A program made the position numbers and the translations under genes. 64,000 nucleotides of DNA from GCA-2684655 sp045105235 (GTDB lineage Bacteria > Planctomycetota > UBA1135 > UBA2386), in the NCBI GenBank assembly GCA_045105235.1, contig JBGCDH010000059.1, forward strand, positions 62,001-126,000, written 5' to 3'. Below are positions 8,671-18,143 of the stretch, piece by piece. Position 1 is the stretch's first letter; every line of letters starts with the position of its first letter. The notes below the pieces were generated by a model. The model did not search any database. It was not told where the DNA came from and was given only the letters and a program-made list of their open reading frames with translations.

Positions 8671-9342
8671 TCACGTCGCCAGCGCGATCCAGATCGTGCG
8701 CCGCGGCCCCTTGGTGCGGCGAGCGCGCACGTGGTGCGTCTTGACCTGGAAGCGATCGCGCCGAATGCGTGAATCAAACGCCGCATGGTCGGCAGCGCTC
8801 CAGACACCGAGCACGCCGCCGTGGCGCAGCGCCCGGCGCAGCGCCTTGAGCCCCGGCTTGTTGTAGAGACCGTCATTGCCCGGTCGCGACAGGCCCTCCG
8901 GCCCATTGTCGACATCGAGCAGGATCATGTCGTAGGCGTTCTCGGCCGCGGCGATTGGCTCCCGCACATCGACCACCGAGAGTTCGACGCGAGCATCCTT
9001 GAGCGGGTGACCCGCGCATTCGCCGAACAGCTCTTGGTTCCACTTGACGATCTCGGGCACGAGTTCGGCGACTTCGACGCGGCCACGCTCGGACGCGAGC
9101 TGCAGCGTGCGCGCCAGCGTGAAGCCCATGCCGAGCCCGCCAATCAAAATGCGCGGAGCCTTGCGAGGCCCCATGCGCTCGAAAGCCAGCTCGACCAGCT
9201 GCTCTTCGGAGCCATGGACTCGGCTGCTCATCAGCTCGGTATGGCCGACCCAAACCTCAAAATCGCCGTCGTGGCGGTAGCAATGCAGCTCGGAGCTGTG
9301 CCCGGGCACAGCAGCGGTAGCGACCAACTCGCGGGGTTTCAC
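8671..9342 (-). CDS. Spermidine-synthase-like SAM-dependent methyltransferase fold protein
   Basis: Cytoplasmic protein of 223 residues, GTG start at 9342. The nucleotide-binding glycine motif is ILIGGLGMGFTLA, the acidic end of strand 2 is VEVAELVPEIVKW, and VVDVREPI and YDMILLDVDNGPEG follow, all as in spermidine synthase and related Rossmann methyltransferases. The spermidine-synthase N-terminal beta domain is very short, and no polyamine-specific set is evident. It is therefore probably one of the spermidine-synthase-like proteins of unknown substrate. It stands alone, divergent from the COQ4 gene by 87 bp. Confidence 0.75.
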   Translation of the reverse strand: MKPRELVATAAVPGHSSELHCYRHDGDFEVWVGHTELMSSRVHGSEEQLVELAFERMGPRKAPRILIGGLGMGFTLARTLQLASERGRVEVAELVPEIVKWNQELFGECAGHPLKDARVELSVVDVREPIAAAENAYDMILLDVDNGPEGLSRPGNDGLYNKPGLKALRRALRHGGVLGVWSAADHAAFDSRIRRDRFQVKTHHVRARRTKGPRRTIWIALAT

Positions 9343-9429
9343 CGCCGCAGTATGCCATCCACGGCACCGGGCACAGCGGACGAAACTGCTCCGAAACAGA
9401 CCTCGCCCGAGCTCGTATCATCCAGCTCC

Positions 9430-10242
9430 ATGTTTCCCTTCGATCTGCTCCGTCGTAAGGGCCGCGCCGCGGGCTCCCCCAATAGCCACGAACACCAGCG
9501 CGACCACATCCACTACATCACGACCCTGCGTGGCGTGCTCGGCATGCTGCGAAACCCCGAAGGCACCGAAGCGGTCTTCGATATCGAAGACGGCCTGAAG
9601 GACACGCGCGCCGCGGCCGGCGTCGTCACGAAGGTCCTGCAGAGCCCCGAAGTCGCAGCCTGCATGCGGCAGCGCTATCTGGCCGAGCCCGTCGACATCG
9701 AAACACTTCAGCGCCTGCCGCGGGGAACGCTCGGCGCTCACTTCGCGCACCACATCCAAGAACACGGCTTCGACCCCGACTACTACCGCAAGCTGCCGGT
9801 CGAAACGGACCTCGACTGGGTCATGTTGCGCATGCGACAAACGCACGACATCTGGCACGTCGTGACCGGCATCGACACGAGCCGGCTCGGCGAGATCGCG
9901 GTCAAGGCATTTGAGCTGGCCCAGACGTGGCGCCCACTTGCCGCGGTCATCACCAGCGGCGGCATGATGCGCTACCTGCTGAAGGATCCCGACCAGCTCG
10001 GCGATGCCATGGCCCACATCAGCCACGGCTACCAGCTCGGCCGCCATGCAAAGCCGTTTCTGGCGCAGAAGTGGGAGCAGGGGTGGGACGTTCCGCTCAC
10101 CGAATGGCGGCGCCGGGTCGGGCTACCGGCCGACATCCCCAAGCCTGGCCTGTTCCAACCAGAGTGTGAGCAAACGCTGTCGCCGCCCACGCCTTCTCTC
10201 GACACGCAGGACAAGCAGCAAGAACGGGGCGCAGAGCAGTGA
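9430..10242 (+). CDS. COQ4 family protein
   Basis: A 270-residue protein from the ATG at 9430. The open frame continues far upstream, but that part is antisense to the neighbouring methyltransferase. It carries the COQ4 metal-binding signature HDIWH in QTHDIWHVVTGID with the downstream Glu in GEIAVKAFELAQ (pattern HDxxH-x(n)-E), and GYQLGRHAKPFLAQKWEQGW near the C-terminus, also typical. COQ4 of eukaryotes and proteobacteria acts in ubiquinone biosynthesis at the ring C1 position. Planctomycetes generally use menaquinone, so the substrate here may differ. The stop overlaps the GTG of the next gene, so the two are coupled. Confidence 0.85.
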   Translation: MFPFDLLRRKGRAAGSPNSHEHQRDHIHYITTLRGVLGMLRNPEGTEAVFDIEDGLKDTRAAAGVVTKVLQSPEVAACMRQRYLAEPVDIETLQRLPRGTLGAHFAHHIQEHGFDPDYYRKLPVETDLDWVMLRMRQTHDIWHVVTGIDTSRLGEIAVKAFELAQTWRPLAAVITSGGMMRYLLKDPDQLGDAMAHISHGYQLGRHAKPFLAQKWEQGWDVPLTEWRRRVGLPADIPKPGLFQPECEQTLSPPTPSLDTQDKQQERGAEQ

Positions 10243-10619
10243 AACGCTACGCGACCTTCACGGCCTTCTGGCCCGCCTACCTGCAGGAGCATCGCTGCCC
10301 TCGCTGCCGGTTTGTGCACTACGTTGCGGCGACCGCGGTGCTTGGGATCTTGACCGCAACGCTTTGCATGAGCTGCTGGTGGCTCATGCTGCTAGCTCCC
10401 GTATTTGCGTACGGGATCGCCTGGTTTGGGCACCTCGTTTTTGAGAAGAACCGACCGGCTACGTGGACGCACCCGTGGTGGTCGCTGCGGGCGGAGTGGC
10501 GCATGTTTTGGCTCGCAGCAACCGGGCGCCTCGCCCCACACCTTGCCGCGCAGAAAACCCCCGCGGTCGGCGAGGCGCCCGCCAGCACGCGCGAAAACGC
10601 GGAGCACGACGGTGCATGA
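10239..10619 (+). CDS. DUF962 / Mpo1-like membrane protein
   Basis: Small 126-residue protein with a GTG start overlapping the COQ4 stop (GTGA). Two membrane segments lie in the first half. The family histidines are readable in QEHRCPRCRFVHY, FGHLVFEKNRPATWTHPWWSL and the start of the C-terminal tail. The GHxxxEKNRPAT motif is the signature of the DUF962/YGL010w family. Yeast Mpo1 of this family is an iron-dependent dioxygenase of fatty-acid alpha-oxidation. A similar oxygenase role is possible here but not shown. Two extra cysteines (CPRC) sit next to the first histidine. Translational coupling to COQ4 suggests a shared lipid or quinone substrate. Confidence 0.75.
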   Translation: MKRYATFTAFWPAYLQEHRCPRCRFVHYVAATAVLGILTATLCMSCWWLMLLAPVFAYGIAWFGHLVFEKNRPATWTHPWWSLRAEWRMFWLAATGRLAPHLAAQKTPAVGEAPASTRENAEHDGA

Positions 10620-10680
10620 TGCGGCCGACGGGTGATGCGGCCGGTGCGTGATGCGGCCGAAGCGTGATGCGGCCGGTGCG
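10617..10680. repeat. Four tandem 16-bp repeats
   Basis: The core TGATGCGGCCG recurs at 10617, 10633, 10649 and 10665 with an exact 16-bp period. The first copy begins on the stop codon of the DUF962 gene. The array sits between that gene and the 3' end of the convergent helicase-nuclease gene. Confidence 0.9.
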
Positions 10681-10699
10681 ACGGAGGCTCCCCCGCAGC

Positions 10700-13600
10700 T
10701 CAGGCCGACTCGATCCGGCCCTCGACACGGCGGCCCCAACCTTCGGCGATCACCACGTCCACGGCACGCGAAGCGACATCCCGCACGACGCTGCCGAGCC
10801 GCTGCAGCCCGAAGCAACGCGCAGCCTCGCGCATCAAGTCGTCTTCTGCAATCGCGTGGTGCTGCCGTAGCAGCCAGCGCATGGCGTGCGCAACTTCGAT
10901 GCACGGCAGATCCGCGGCATCGCGCTCCCCGCGCCCGTCGACCGGAACGCGAAAGCCCTCGAACGCCTCTTGCTGAGCTGCATCGCGCCATAGCAGGCCG
11001 TCGCATTCGAGTGCATCACTCGGCAACGCGGCGCGAACCCTCGCGCGAACGCGATCGGTCAGACGCGAAGTCCCCCACGCACCGGCGAGTAGACGGGCGA
11101 AGCGCGCGAACGCAATCGGCCCCTCGAACGCCAACAGCTCGCCAGCGGCGGTCGAGTCTTCTGGCAACTCCTCGGCCGGCTGCCAGACCGCATAGCTTCT
11201 GGGTCCGTCAGGGTCGTGCGCGACGTCTTCTTCGAGTTCAGCATCCTGCCTACCTGCGGCGCCGTCGTCTGACTCGCTTGCTAGATCCGCCGGCGTCACA
11301 CCAGACGCAAGCCGGGCATCGTCCGGCGGCGCGGCATGGGACGCGGATTCGCTTGCTTGCGACAACGAGGACGCAGCCGAGGGATCGCTTGCCGCGACAT
11401 CCACAGCTTCTTTCGCCTGCTCTTCCGCAACCGTCGACCGCTCCGAGCCTGCCAGATCCCGCCTTGCCCAAACCGCACGCGCTTCGTCAATCGCCGCTTC
11501 GAGCCGGTCGATCTCGCCGTCAGGATCCTGCCAATAATCCGTCGACCACACGCGCACCAATTGCCAACCAAGGCCGCGCAGCACCGAGGCGCGCAGTCGA
11601 TCTCGATCGCGAGCCGTCGCGGCGCGATGATAGGTCGCACCGTCGCACTCAATGCCTAGCAGGTAGCGCCCGGGAAGCTCGGCGTCGACCACCGCGAGGT
11701 CGATCCGGTAGCCACTGCAGCCGACCTGCGTGTGGACCTCGAATCCACGTGCTACGAGAGCATTGCGCACACCCTCTTCGAATGGCGATTCGACCGCTCC
11801 GCCAGAATCCCCCTCCGATGCAGCTGCCAACGCGACGGGACCGCGCTGCGCATAGTCCAAGAACAGTTTGAGATGGCGCGCGCCAACCGCCCGGCTCCGG
11901 TTGGCAACATGCTCCGGACCAATCGACGCAAACACGACCAGCTCAAAACGCGCCCGAGTGACCGCCACGTTGAGCCGACGTTCGCCGCCCTGCAGATTGA
12001 GAGGACCGTAGTTCTCGTAGATCTTGCCCGCGGCATCCGGCCCATAGCAGATCGAAAACAGGATGACGTCACGTTCGTCGCCCTGCACGTTTTCGAGGTT
12101 CTTGACGAACAGCTCTTCGTCCGAAGCCATCAGCGCTGCGTCCAAAGACGGATCCGCTCGGCGCTCGGAATCGAGCAGGTCTTCGATCAAGCCCTGCTGT
12201 GAGCGGCTGAAGGTGACGATGCCGATGCTGCGCACCGGCGTGGCCGGCATACGCAAACGACGCACGACCTCCGCCACGAGCGCCTCCGCTTCGACTCGAT
12301 TTTGCTGCGAGCCGGCCCGGTCGTAGACGCCATCGACGCGATGCAGACGCACGCCGTAGCCATCGGTTGCCTGCTGCGGCGACGGGAACGTCAGCAGCCG
12401 GTTGTGGTAGTAGCGCTCGTTGCTGAAGGCGATGAGCGACTCATGGCGGCTGCGATAGTGCCAATCCAGGTGCATGCGCGGCAGGCCCGCCGCGCCGCAC
12501 TCGTCGAGCACGCTCTCCAGATCTTCCGGGATGCCGTGTTCGTTGTCGTCTCCATCCTCGTCGGCAACGCGCTGAAAGAAGCTTGTCGGCGGCAGCTGCC
12601 GACTGTCGCCGACGACAATCAGCGAATCGCCTCGGCCAATGGCGCCGACGGCGTCCCACATCGGAATCTGCGACGCCTCGTCAAACACCACCATGTCGAA
12701 GCGGCGCGCCTCGCTGCCTAGGTATTGGGCCACGGACAACGGGCTCATCAACACGCACGGCGACAAGCGTGGCCAGAGCCCCCGGATTTCATGCAGCAGT
12801 CGGCGAACTGGCTTGTGCCGGCGCTGCTTCTTGAGTTCGCGTTCGAGCACGCCGAGCTCGCTGCTCGCAATCGACGTGCCGCGAAGCTGGGGGAGGCCCG
12901 CGGCCAAACGGGCGACGACCACCCGCGCACCAAGGCGGATCGCCTGCTGATCCAGGTCCGCAAAGCGCTGGATCGCAGCCTCGTGGTCACGACCACGGAA
13001 ACGCGCCAAGCGCGGCTCCTGCCGATGCAGGCGATCGAGCCAGCCTTCGTAGACCGAACGATCGAAGACCGGCCGCAGTTGATGCAGAGGCAACGCACCG
13101 ATTGCGTGTCGTGCGACCAACGGCTCGAGATGATGCTGCTTTGCCAGCTGTGCCGCCCGTAGCCATGCGCAGTGATCGCGCAGCGTTGCCGACTCGCGCA
13201 AGCCCCGGTCGGCCCAAGCCGCGACCGCGCCGAGATGGTCCGGTTCCTCGTCCGGACCAAAGGCCTCGGATTCCTCCAGCTGAAGGTAGTCCCGAACCCG
13301 TTCGCTGGCCGCAGCAAACTCGTCGTGCGCCGCTTGCAGCGCGCTGCACGCGGCGCCCAGCTCAGGATTGCCATCGCCGGACTGCAGCTGGGCATCAAGC
13401 CAATCCGCAACGCTGGACAGCACGTTTTCGGGCGGCTGGAGCGAGCCCGGATGCAGCCGCAGCACGTGCAGCCGCAGCGTTTGCACGCGCTCGAGCCAAT
13501 GCGCATGCTCCTGCCAGTCGAGCTCCCCGTTGCGGAAGCCGGCCCCAAGGACTTCTTGCACAACCGTGCACGCCAGCAGGTCGCGCTGCTCGTCGCGCAC

Positions 13601-16600
13601 CCGCAGCGCCGCGTCGAGATCCTCGCGCACGGCGGTCGGCTTGCCGGGCAGCCCCATCGCCACGCTGGCCAACGTGGTGCGCGCTGCGCGCAGCCGCCAC
13701 CAGCGCCACAGAAACCACGACTCCGCGTGCTGACGATACGTCGCCGCGAGTGCGCCAAGATCCAAGTCCAACAGATCGCGCCGCCAGCGAGCGGCCAAGT
13801 CTTGCCACAGCGCATCGCGCCGCTGACCGATCGCGCAAGCGCGCTCCAGGTCCTCTTCGAACGCGCGCCAATTCGCGAGACGCAGCCAATGCGAAGGCGG
13901 CCCCTTCGGCGAGCGCAGGCACTTGAGCAGCTGCAGCAGCTCGAGGTATTGACGTCGCGTCGGCCCGGCACCGAACGCCCCCGCCAACTGCAGAGCATCG
14001 ACAACGGGAACGAGGGCCATGCGCACGGCCTCTGCTGCACGCTGCTGACGAGTCAGCAACGGCGTCAGGTCGCGCGTCACGGCCGGCGTCCACGCCGTGA
14101 TCTGGACGCCCCACCACGGCGACTCGGACGGCACACCGATCGGCCCCGACGCCACTACGAATTGCTCAAGCGACTCGCGCGCTACCTCCATCTCGGCAGC
14201 GCTCGCCTCGAGCAACTCCGGCAGCTCTACTCGCTCTACGTCACGCAAGTCGATCAACGCCGCCATCGCCTGATGCACGGACCAGCCGTGTTCGCGGCGG
14301 CGATGCAGCGACAACACAAACGCGTTGAGTTCCGAACGTTCGCGCTGCAGGTCTTCGGCAACCTGCTGCCACTCACGGGGGGAACGTCGCTGCCCGAGCT
14401 CAAGCGTCTGACGCAGCTGCTCCAGCACGGCTTTCGGGCCGCTCTTTTGCGAGTGCAGCTCCAAGCAGAACGCCGACATGCCAACATCGGTAAGGCGACG
14501 GTGAACAACCTCGAGCGCGGCGCGCTTTTCCGCGACAAACAGCACGCGCTTGCCGCTCGCCAAACCCTGAGCGATCAAGTTGGTGATCGTCTGCGACTTG
14601 CCGGTTCCGGGCGGCCCCTCCAGCACAAACGAACGCCCGGCGGCACCGGCTAGAACTGCCGCCAGCTGCGAGCTGTCAGCATCTTTGGGGCAGAAGACTT
14701 CGGCGGGGTCCAGATCGTCGAGCTCGTCGCGCGGAACCTCGGGGACATCCTGCTCAAGAGCGGAGCCAGGCGCCTCGACGAGATGACGAAGAACGGGGCT
14801 CTGCAGCAGCGCTTCTCGCTGCTGCAGGTCGCGCCACATCAAGTACTTCGTGAACGAGAAGAAGCCGAGATGGGCGCATGGCTCCACCTCCCAGCGAGCC
14901 AGCGGCAGCGTCGCCTCGCGGAAGGCCTGCAGCACCGCCTCGACGTCGACGCCGCGCTCGTCTTCCGGCAGCTGGTCGCCAATCGCCACGCGCACGTCAA
15001 AGTCGTGCGACAGCATCTGCAGCAGTGTCGTATTGATGCGCACCTCGGCGTCATCCATGACGAAGCGATAGCCTTCCTGCACGGATAGCCGCTCGACGAC
15101 GACGGGCAGCAGGAGCAACGGCGCGCGGCGCGGCTTTTCCGAATGCTCGGATTCAAACCAGCGCAGGAAGCCAACGGCGAGGTAGAGCGTGTTGGCTCCC
15201 GACTCTTCTAGCGACGTACGGGCGTGGCGGAAGATCTCGGTGAGCCGCACGTCGAGCAGCTCGTCCTCGAGATCTGCCCGCAGCCGTCCGCGCCGCAGCT
15301 CTTCGGCCAGGTAGTCGCCGATCACATCTTGGCCGGATCGCTGCTCATGCAGCTCCAAGTCGCGCTGCGCACCATCGGCGCTCTGCAGCTCGGGGCGCGC
15401 ATAGACCCGGAATCGCGCTCCACTCTGCATGCGATCTTCGAGCGCGCCGATGTCGTGCGCGCAAAGCGGCACCGTCTTCTTGGTTTCGACGAAATTGAGC
15501 AGTCGATTGAACATCGACAGGTCGAGCAACTTCTGCTGCCAGTGCTCGAGCCTGTCGCGCGGCCCCGACTCAACCATGGCGGGCATCGGAACGGCAACAT
15601 CCGCGCTTGCCGAAGGTTCTGCGGAAGACGCGACCGCCGCCGAATCGGCGGCTTCAGTTGGCACCGCAGGCGGCGCGTCCGTAGCAACGAACCCGGAACT
15701 GCGCATGGGCAACGGCAAGAAGCCGGCCCGGCGAGCAGCCGCGACATCCACCGCCAGGAGAAAGTCTTCGTCGGCAGACAAGCGCTGCCGACCAGCATCC
15801 AGCGCACGCTCATGCGGCTGCGGGGGCTGCACACAGGCAACGGTCGCCTCGCAGACCTGCAGCGTTCCAGCAGCAATGCCCTTGCGAAGTTCGACAGCGG
15901 AGCCGAACGTCGGCTCGGTCGCAGAATCTGCCGACAGCCAAACGCCAACCATGGCGTGTTCGCGCAAGACCACGAGAAACGGGCACAGGCCGCAATGCTC
16001 AAGCAGCGCCGCGAACAGCAGGCTTAGATCGAGGCACGTGCCCAAGCGATCGCCAACAACCTGCTCCGGCAGCCGAACCTTTTGCCCAACTTGTTCGAAA
16101 CTCGGCGGAACGCTGACGTAGCGAACGCCGAGCGACGCAATCGCGTCGTAGCAGCTCGCAAACATGGCCCGCACACGATCGGGGTCCGCACTCTGGTAGC
16201 CGTCGAGACCGCCATTGCCCGTATGCCGCCGCAGCTGCTCTCCGGCGACGTGCAGCAACGGCGTCAACGCCGGATGGTTCGGCAGCACGAAGGACGCCAG
16301 CAACGCCGGCAGCGCATGGTATCCCGGCCATTCATTGTAGGCCAACACGTCGACGCCACGCGTCGCCACCTCAATCGCCGCCGGCTCGGCGGGCCCGGCT
16401 GGCTCGGCGGGCTCGGCCGGCTCGGCTGGCTCGGCTGGCTCGGCTGGCCCGGCTGGCTCTAGGGACTCGACCGGCTGGGCCGGAGACGCGTCTTCGCGCT
16501 CCTCAACGGCACGCGCATCCTCTGCCAAGGGCTCCGAAGGGAACTCCGGATCTTGCTCCTCTTCTCCTGCAGCGATCACACTGCCGGCAAACGCCTCGAC

Positions 16601-16888
16601 GCGGAGCTCGGTTCGCACCCGTTCATCGAGCGCCGCAAAGGCTTCGCCACGAAGAACCAGATCCGGCGGCGGCAGCTGCACGGACTCGCCCGGCTGCAGC
16701 GCATCGACCGCGACCTCTGCGGGTTCCGAGAAGCCCACGAGCTCGACGCGGATCGTGAGTTCGTGCAGAGCATCCGCCGAGTCGTTGCGCACGCGGAACT
16801 CGCGCAGCCACGGCACAGCGCTCTGCTGCATCGCGTAGCAGAGCCGCGGCTCGTGCTTCAGTTCAATTCTCAGGCGCCCAGCCACCAT
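10700..16888 (-). CDS. Giant DUF4011/DUF3320 helicase-nuclease with transglutaminase-like N-terminal region
   Basis: A 2062-residue protein; the ATG at 16888 is preferred over an in-frame TTG 18 bp upstream. Order of parts: a beta-rich N-terminal domain; a Pro-Ala-Glu linker; a transglutaminase-like region with GTCLDLSLLFAALLEHCG (about residue 282) and EHAMVGVWL; the DUF4011 region; Walker A GPPGTGKSQTI (about 757); a long helical insertion; Walker B VVFDEASQIP (about 1398) with GDSRQLPPTSFF; the superfamily-1 C-terminal half ending in RRLNVAVTRAR (about 1635); a Vsr/DUF559-like endonuclease with GIECDGATYH (about 1744); an acidic linker; and a DUF3320-type C-terminus. Related proteins are suspected to defend against foreign DNA. 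No partner gene is adjacent. Enzymatic roles are inferred from motifs. Confidence 0.85.
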   Translation of the reverse strand: MVAGRLRIELKHEPRLCYAMQQSAVPWLREFRVRNDSADALHELTIRVELVGFSEPAEVAVDALQPGESVQLPPPDLVLRGEAFAALDERVRTELRVEAFAGSVIAAGEEEQDPEFPSEPLAEDARAVEEREDASPAQPVESLEPAGPAEPAEPAEPAEPAEPAGPAEPAAIEVATRGVDVLAYNEWPGYHALPALLASFVLPNHPALTPLLHVAGEQLRRHTGNGGLDGYQSADPDRVRAMFASCYDAIASLGVRYVSVPPSFEQVGQKVRLPEQVVGDRLGTCLDLSLLFAALLEHCGLCPFLVVLREHAMVGVWLSADSATEPTFGSAVELRKGIAAGTLQVCEATVACVQPPQPHERALDAGRQRLSADEDFLLAVDVAAARRAGFLPLPMRSSGFVATDAPPAVPTEAADSAAVASSAEPSASADVAVPMPAMVESGPRDRLEHWQQKLLDLSMFNRLLNFVETKKTVPLCAHDIGALEDRMQSGARFRVYARPELQSADGAQRDLELHEQRSGQDVIGDYLAEELRRGRLRADLEDELLDVRLTEIFRHARTSLEESGANTLYLAVGFLRWFESEHSEKPRRAPLLLLPVVVERLSVQEGYRFVMDDAEVRINTTLLQMLSHDFDVRVAIGDQLPEDERGVDVEAVLQAFREATLPLARWEVEPCAHLGFFSFTKYLMWRDLQQREALLQSPVLRHLVEAPGSALEQDVPEVPRDELDDLDPAEVFCPKDADSSQLAAVLAGAAGRSFVLEGPPGTGKSQTITNLIAQGLASGKRVLFVAEKRAALEVVHRRLTDVGMSAFCLELHSQKSGPKAVLEQLRQTLELGQRRSPREWQQVAEDLQRERSELNAFVLSLHRRREHGWSVHQAMAALIDLRDVERVELPELLEASAAEMEVARESLEQFVVASGPIGVPSESPWWGVQITAWTPAVTRDLTPLLTRQQRAAEAVRMALVPVVDALQLAGAFGAGPTRRQYLELLQLLKCLRSPKGPPSHWLRLANWRAFEEDLERACAIGQRRDALWQDLAARWRRDLLDLDLGALAATYRQHAESWFLWRWWRLRAARTTLASVAMGLPGKPTAVREDLDAALRVRDEQRDLLACTVVQEVLGAGFRNGELDWQEHAHWLERVQTLRLHVLRLHPGSLQPPENVLSSVADWLDAQLQSGDGNPELGAACSALQAAHDEFAAASERVRDYLQLEESEAFGPDEEPDHLGAVAAWADRGLRESATLRDHCAWLRAAQLAKQHHLEPLVARHAIGALPLHQLRPVFDRSVYEGWLDRLHRQEPRLARFRGRDHEAAIQRFADLDQQAIRLGARVVVARLAAGLPQLRGTSIASSELGVLERELKKQRRHKPVRRLLHEIRGLWPRLSPCVLMSPLSVAQYLGSEARRFDMVVFDEASQIPMWDAVGAIGRGDSLIVVGDSRQLPPTSFFQRVADEDGDDNEHGIPEDLESVLDECGAAGLPRMHLDWHYRSRHESLIAFSNERYYHNRLLTFPSPQQATDGYGVRLHRVDGVYDRAGSQQNRVEAEALVAEVVRRLRMPATPVRSIGIVTFSRSQQGLIEDLLDSERRADPSLDAALMASDEELFVKNLENVQGDERDVILFSICYGPDAAGKIYENYGPLNLQGGERRLNVAVTRARFELVVFASIGPEHVANRSRAVGARHLKLFLDYAQRGPVALAAASEGDSGGAVESPFEEGVRNALVARGFEVHTQVGCSGYRIDLAVVDAELPGRYLLGIECDGATYHRAATARDRDRLRASVLRGLGWQLVRVWSTDYWQDPDGEIDRLEAAIDEARAVWARRDLAGSERSTVAEEQAKEAVDVAASDPSAASSLSQASESASHAAPPDDARLASGVTPADLASESDDGAAGRQDAELEEDVAHDPDGPRSYAVWQPAEELPEDSTAAGELLAFEGPIAFARFARLLAGAWGTSRLTDRVRARVRAALPSDALECDGLLWRDAAQQEAFEGFRVPVDGRGERDAADLPCIEVAHAMRWLLRQHHAIAEDDLMREAARCFGLQRLGSVVRDVASRAVDVVIAEGWGRRVEGRIESA
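16388..16457. repeat. 9-bp in-frame tandem repeat encoding a Pro-Ala-Glu linker
   Basis: GGCTCGGCT-like 9-bp units repeat through this stretch of the helicase-nuclease gene. On the coding strand they give PAEPAEPAEP with occasional Gly, a flexible linker between the N-terminal domain and the transglutaminase-like region. Confidence 0.8.
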
Positions 16889-16929
16889 GAGAACGGTAGC
16901 GGGCAAGCGACCGAGAGGGGAGCCTCACG

Positions 16930-16975
16930 TTGCTGCCGCCGCATAGAACGTTCGCAAGAACGAGGGCGAGGCAGC
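16930..16975 (-). terminator. Stem-loop between the IPT-like gene and the helicase-nuclease gene
   Basis: An outer stem GCTGCC (16932-16937) with GGCAGC (16970-16975) encloses an inner hairpin CGTTC-GCAA-GAACG (16949-16962) with a GNRA-type tetraloop. It lies downstream of the minus-strand gene at 16992-18143 and could end its transcript. There is no clear U-tract, so this is tentative. Confidence 0.3.
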
Positions 16976-16991
16976 AGCAGCGCCTGACCGG

Positions 16992-18143
16992 CTACTGGAA
17001 GGTCGTGCTGCAGAGGTTCGTGACCGGCAGCGGGAACGTCATCTGCATCGCATTCAGCACGATCGACTGGAAGTAGTAGGTCTGGCCAGCGAGTGCCGGG
17101 GGAATCATGTAGCACTCCTCAACGCACGCCGAGAGGTAGCCAGGACCACAAACGTAGTTTTGCAGCATGTCGCCGAGCCCCATCGAAACGACTCCGGGGA
17201 TCACCGATGGCGAGTTGCTCGGCGAGATGATGATGAAGATCGCGCTGGGCTGCGGTAGCTCACCACTGCTGACGTAGACGCACATCTCGGTGCCGGCCGG
17301 GTGCGTGCTCGGACAAGCCAGAGCACCATCCACGGACAGCACGGTCGACACGTTGGCCGACGCGGTTTCGCCGTTGGCGCGCAGCAGCTCGATCGCAAAC
17401 GCATCCGGGCTCTCGCACAGCGGCGGGCAGACCTTGATCGTGTTGCCATCGACGATTTCGTAGCACCCCTTGCCAAAGTTTGAGGGATCGCAAACCGGCA
17501 GCACGTCGCCGCCGAAACGCACCTCGGTAACGTCCGCGAAGCACTCGCCCGTCAGCGTGAAACAGCCTTCGGGCACGGTGGGCAGAGACGCCGGGGAGAC
17601 GCCGCCGATGGACGGTTCGCAGGCGCTGGCGAACAGCTTGATCGAATCCACTTCGTAGGCCGACTGCCCGGTCGGGTTGCCGACAAAGTCGAGCACGAAC
17701 GTCACGGGACTGCCCACGCCTTGAAGGCCGGCAACACCGCTGACATCGAGGGTCTCGTTGGTCAGGTGAGTCAGTGGATCGATCGTGCCGAGAGCGCTGC
17801 CGTTCGCAAAGATCGTCACGGCCCGCACCGAGTCGGTGACGGAAGCGTTGTTGGTAACCGCCTGCCACTCAAGGCTTGAGAAATCCAACAGCTCGTTCGC
17901 CGCGGGAGTGACCGTGAAAGAAATCGTGCCGCCAACGCCGTTCCAAGCGGTCGTGAGACAAAGCCACGAGTTGCCGCCGGGGCCACCAAACATGAACGGA
18001 TTCGAAATGACGAGATCGGAGACCGAAGCGAGCGGTGTGCCGGTCGAAGCGAGCGATGCGCCGTCGAACTCAAAGCAAGCGATAGGAGATTGGGCGACGG
18101 CCGGTGCCGTGAGACAAAGTGCGAGGGCTGCGGAACGAATCAT
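16992..18143 (-). CDS. Secreted IPT/TIG-like protein with lineage-type C-terminal module
   Basis: A 383-residue exported protein. The ATG at 18143 puts a clean signal peptide first (MIRSAALALCLTAPAVAQ). An in-frame start 84 bp upstream would bury it. A lamin-tail/LTD-like or jelly-roll region with FEFDGASLA is followed by an IPT-like segment (SIGGVSPASLPTVPEGCFTLTG) rich in paired cysteines. The end, IPPALAGQTYYFQSIVLN, resembles the C-terminal module of the secreted proteins at 20689-23796 and 55001-56572. The function is unknown, probably surface or extracellular. It is transcribed away from the subtilase gene. Confidence 0.75.
   Translation of the reverse strand: MIRSAALALCLTAPAVAQSPIACFEFDGASLASTGTPLASVSDLVISNPFMFGGPGGNSWLCLTTAWNGVGGTISFTVTPAANELLDFSSLEWQAVTNNASVTDSVRAVTIFANGSALGTIDPLTHLTNETLDVSGVAGLQGVGSPVTFVLDFVGNPTGQSAYEVDSIKLFASACEPSIGGVSPASLPTVPEGCFTLTGECFADVTEVRFGGDVLPVCDPSNFGKGCYEIVDGNTIKVCPPLCESPDAFAIELLRANGETASANVSTVLSVDGALACPSTHPAGTEMCVYVSSGELPQPSAIFIIISPSNSPSVIPGVVSMGLGDMLQNYVCGPGYLSACVEECYMIPPALAGQTYYFQSIVLNAMQMTFPLPVTNLCSTTFQ

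Noticed and set aside
10648..11871. Long plus-strand open frame opposite the helicase-nuclease gene
   Set aside because: It is a GC-rich antisense mirror. Its composition is dominated by Arg, Pro and Ala without domains, and the minus-strand protein is clearly real.
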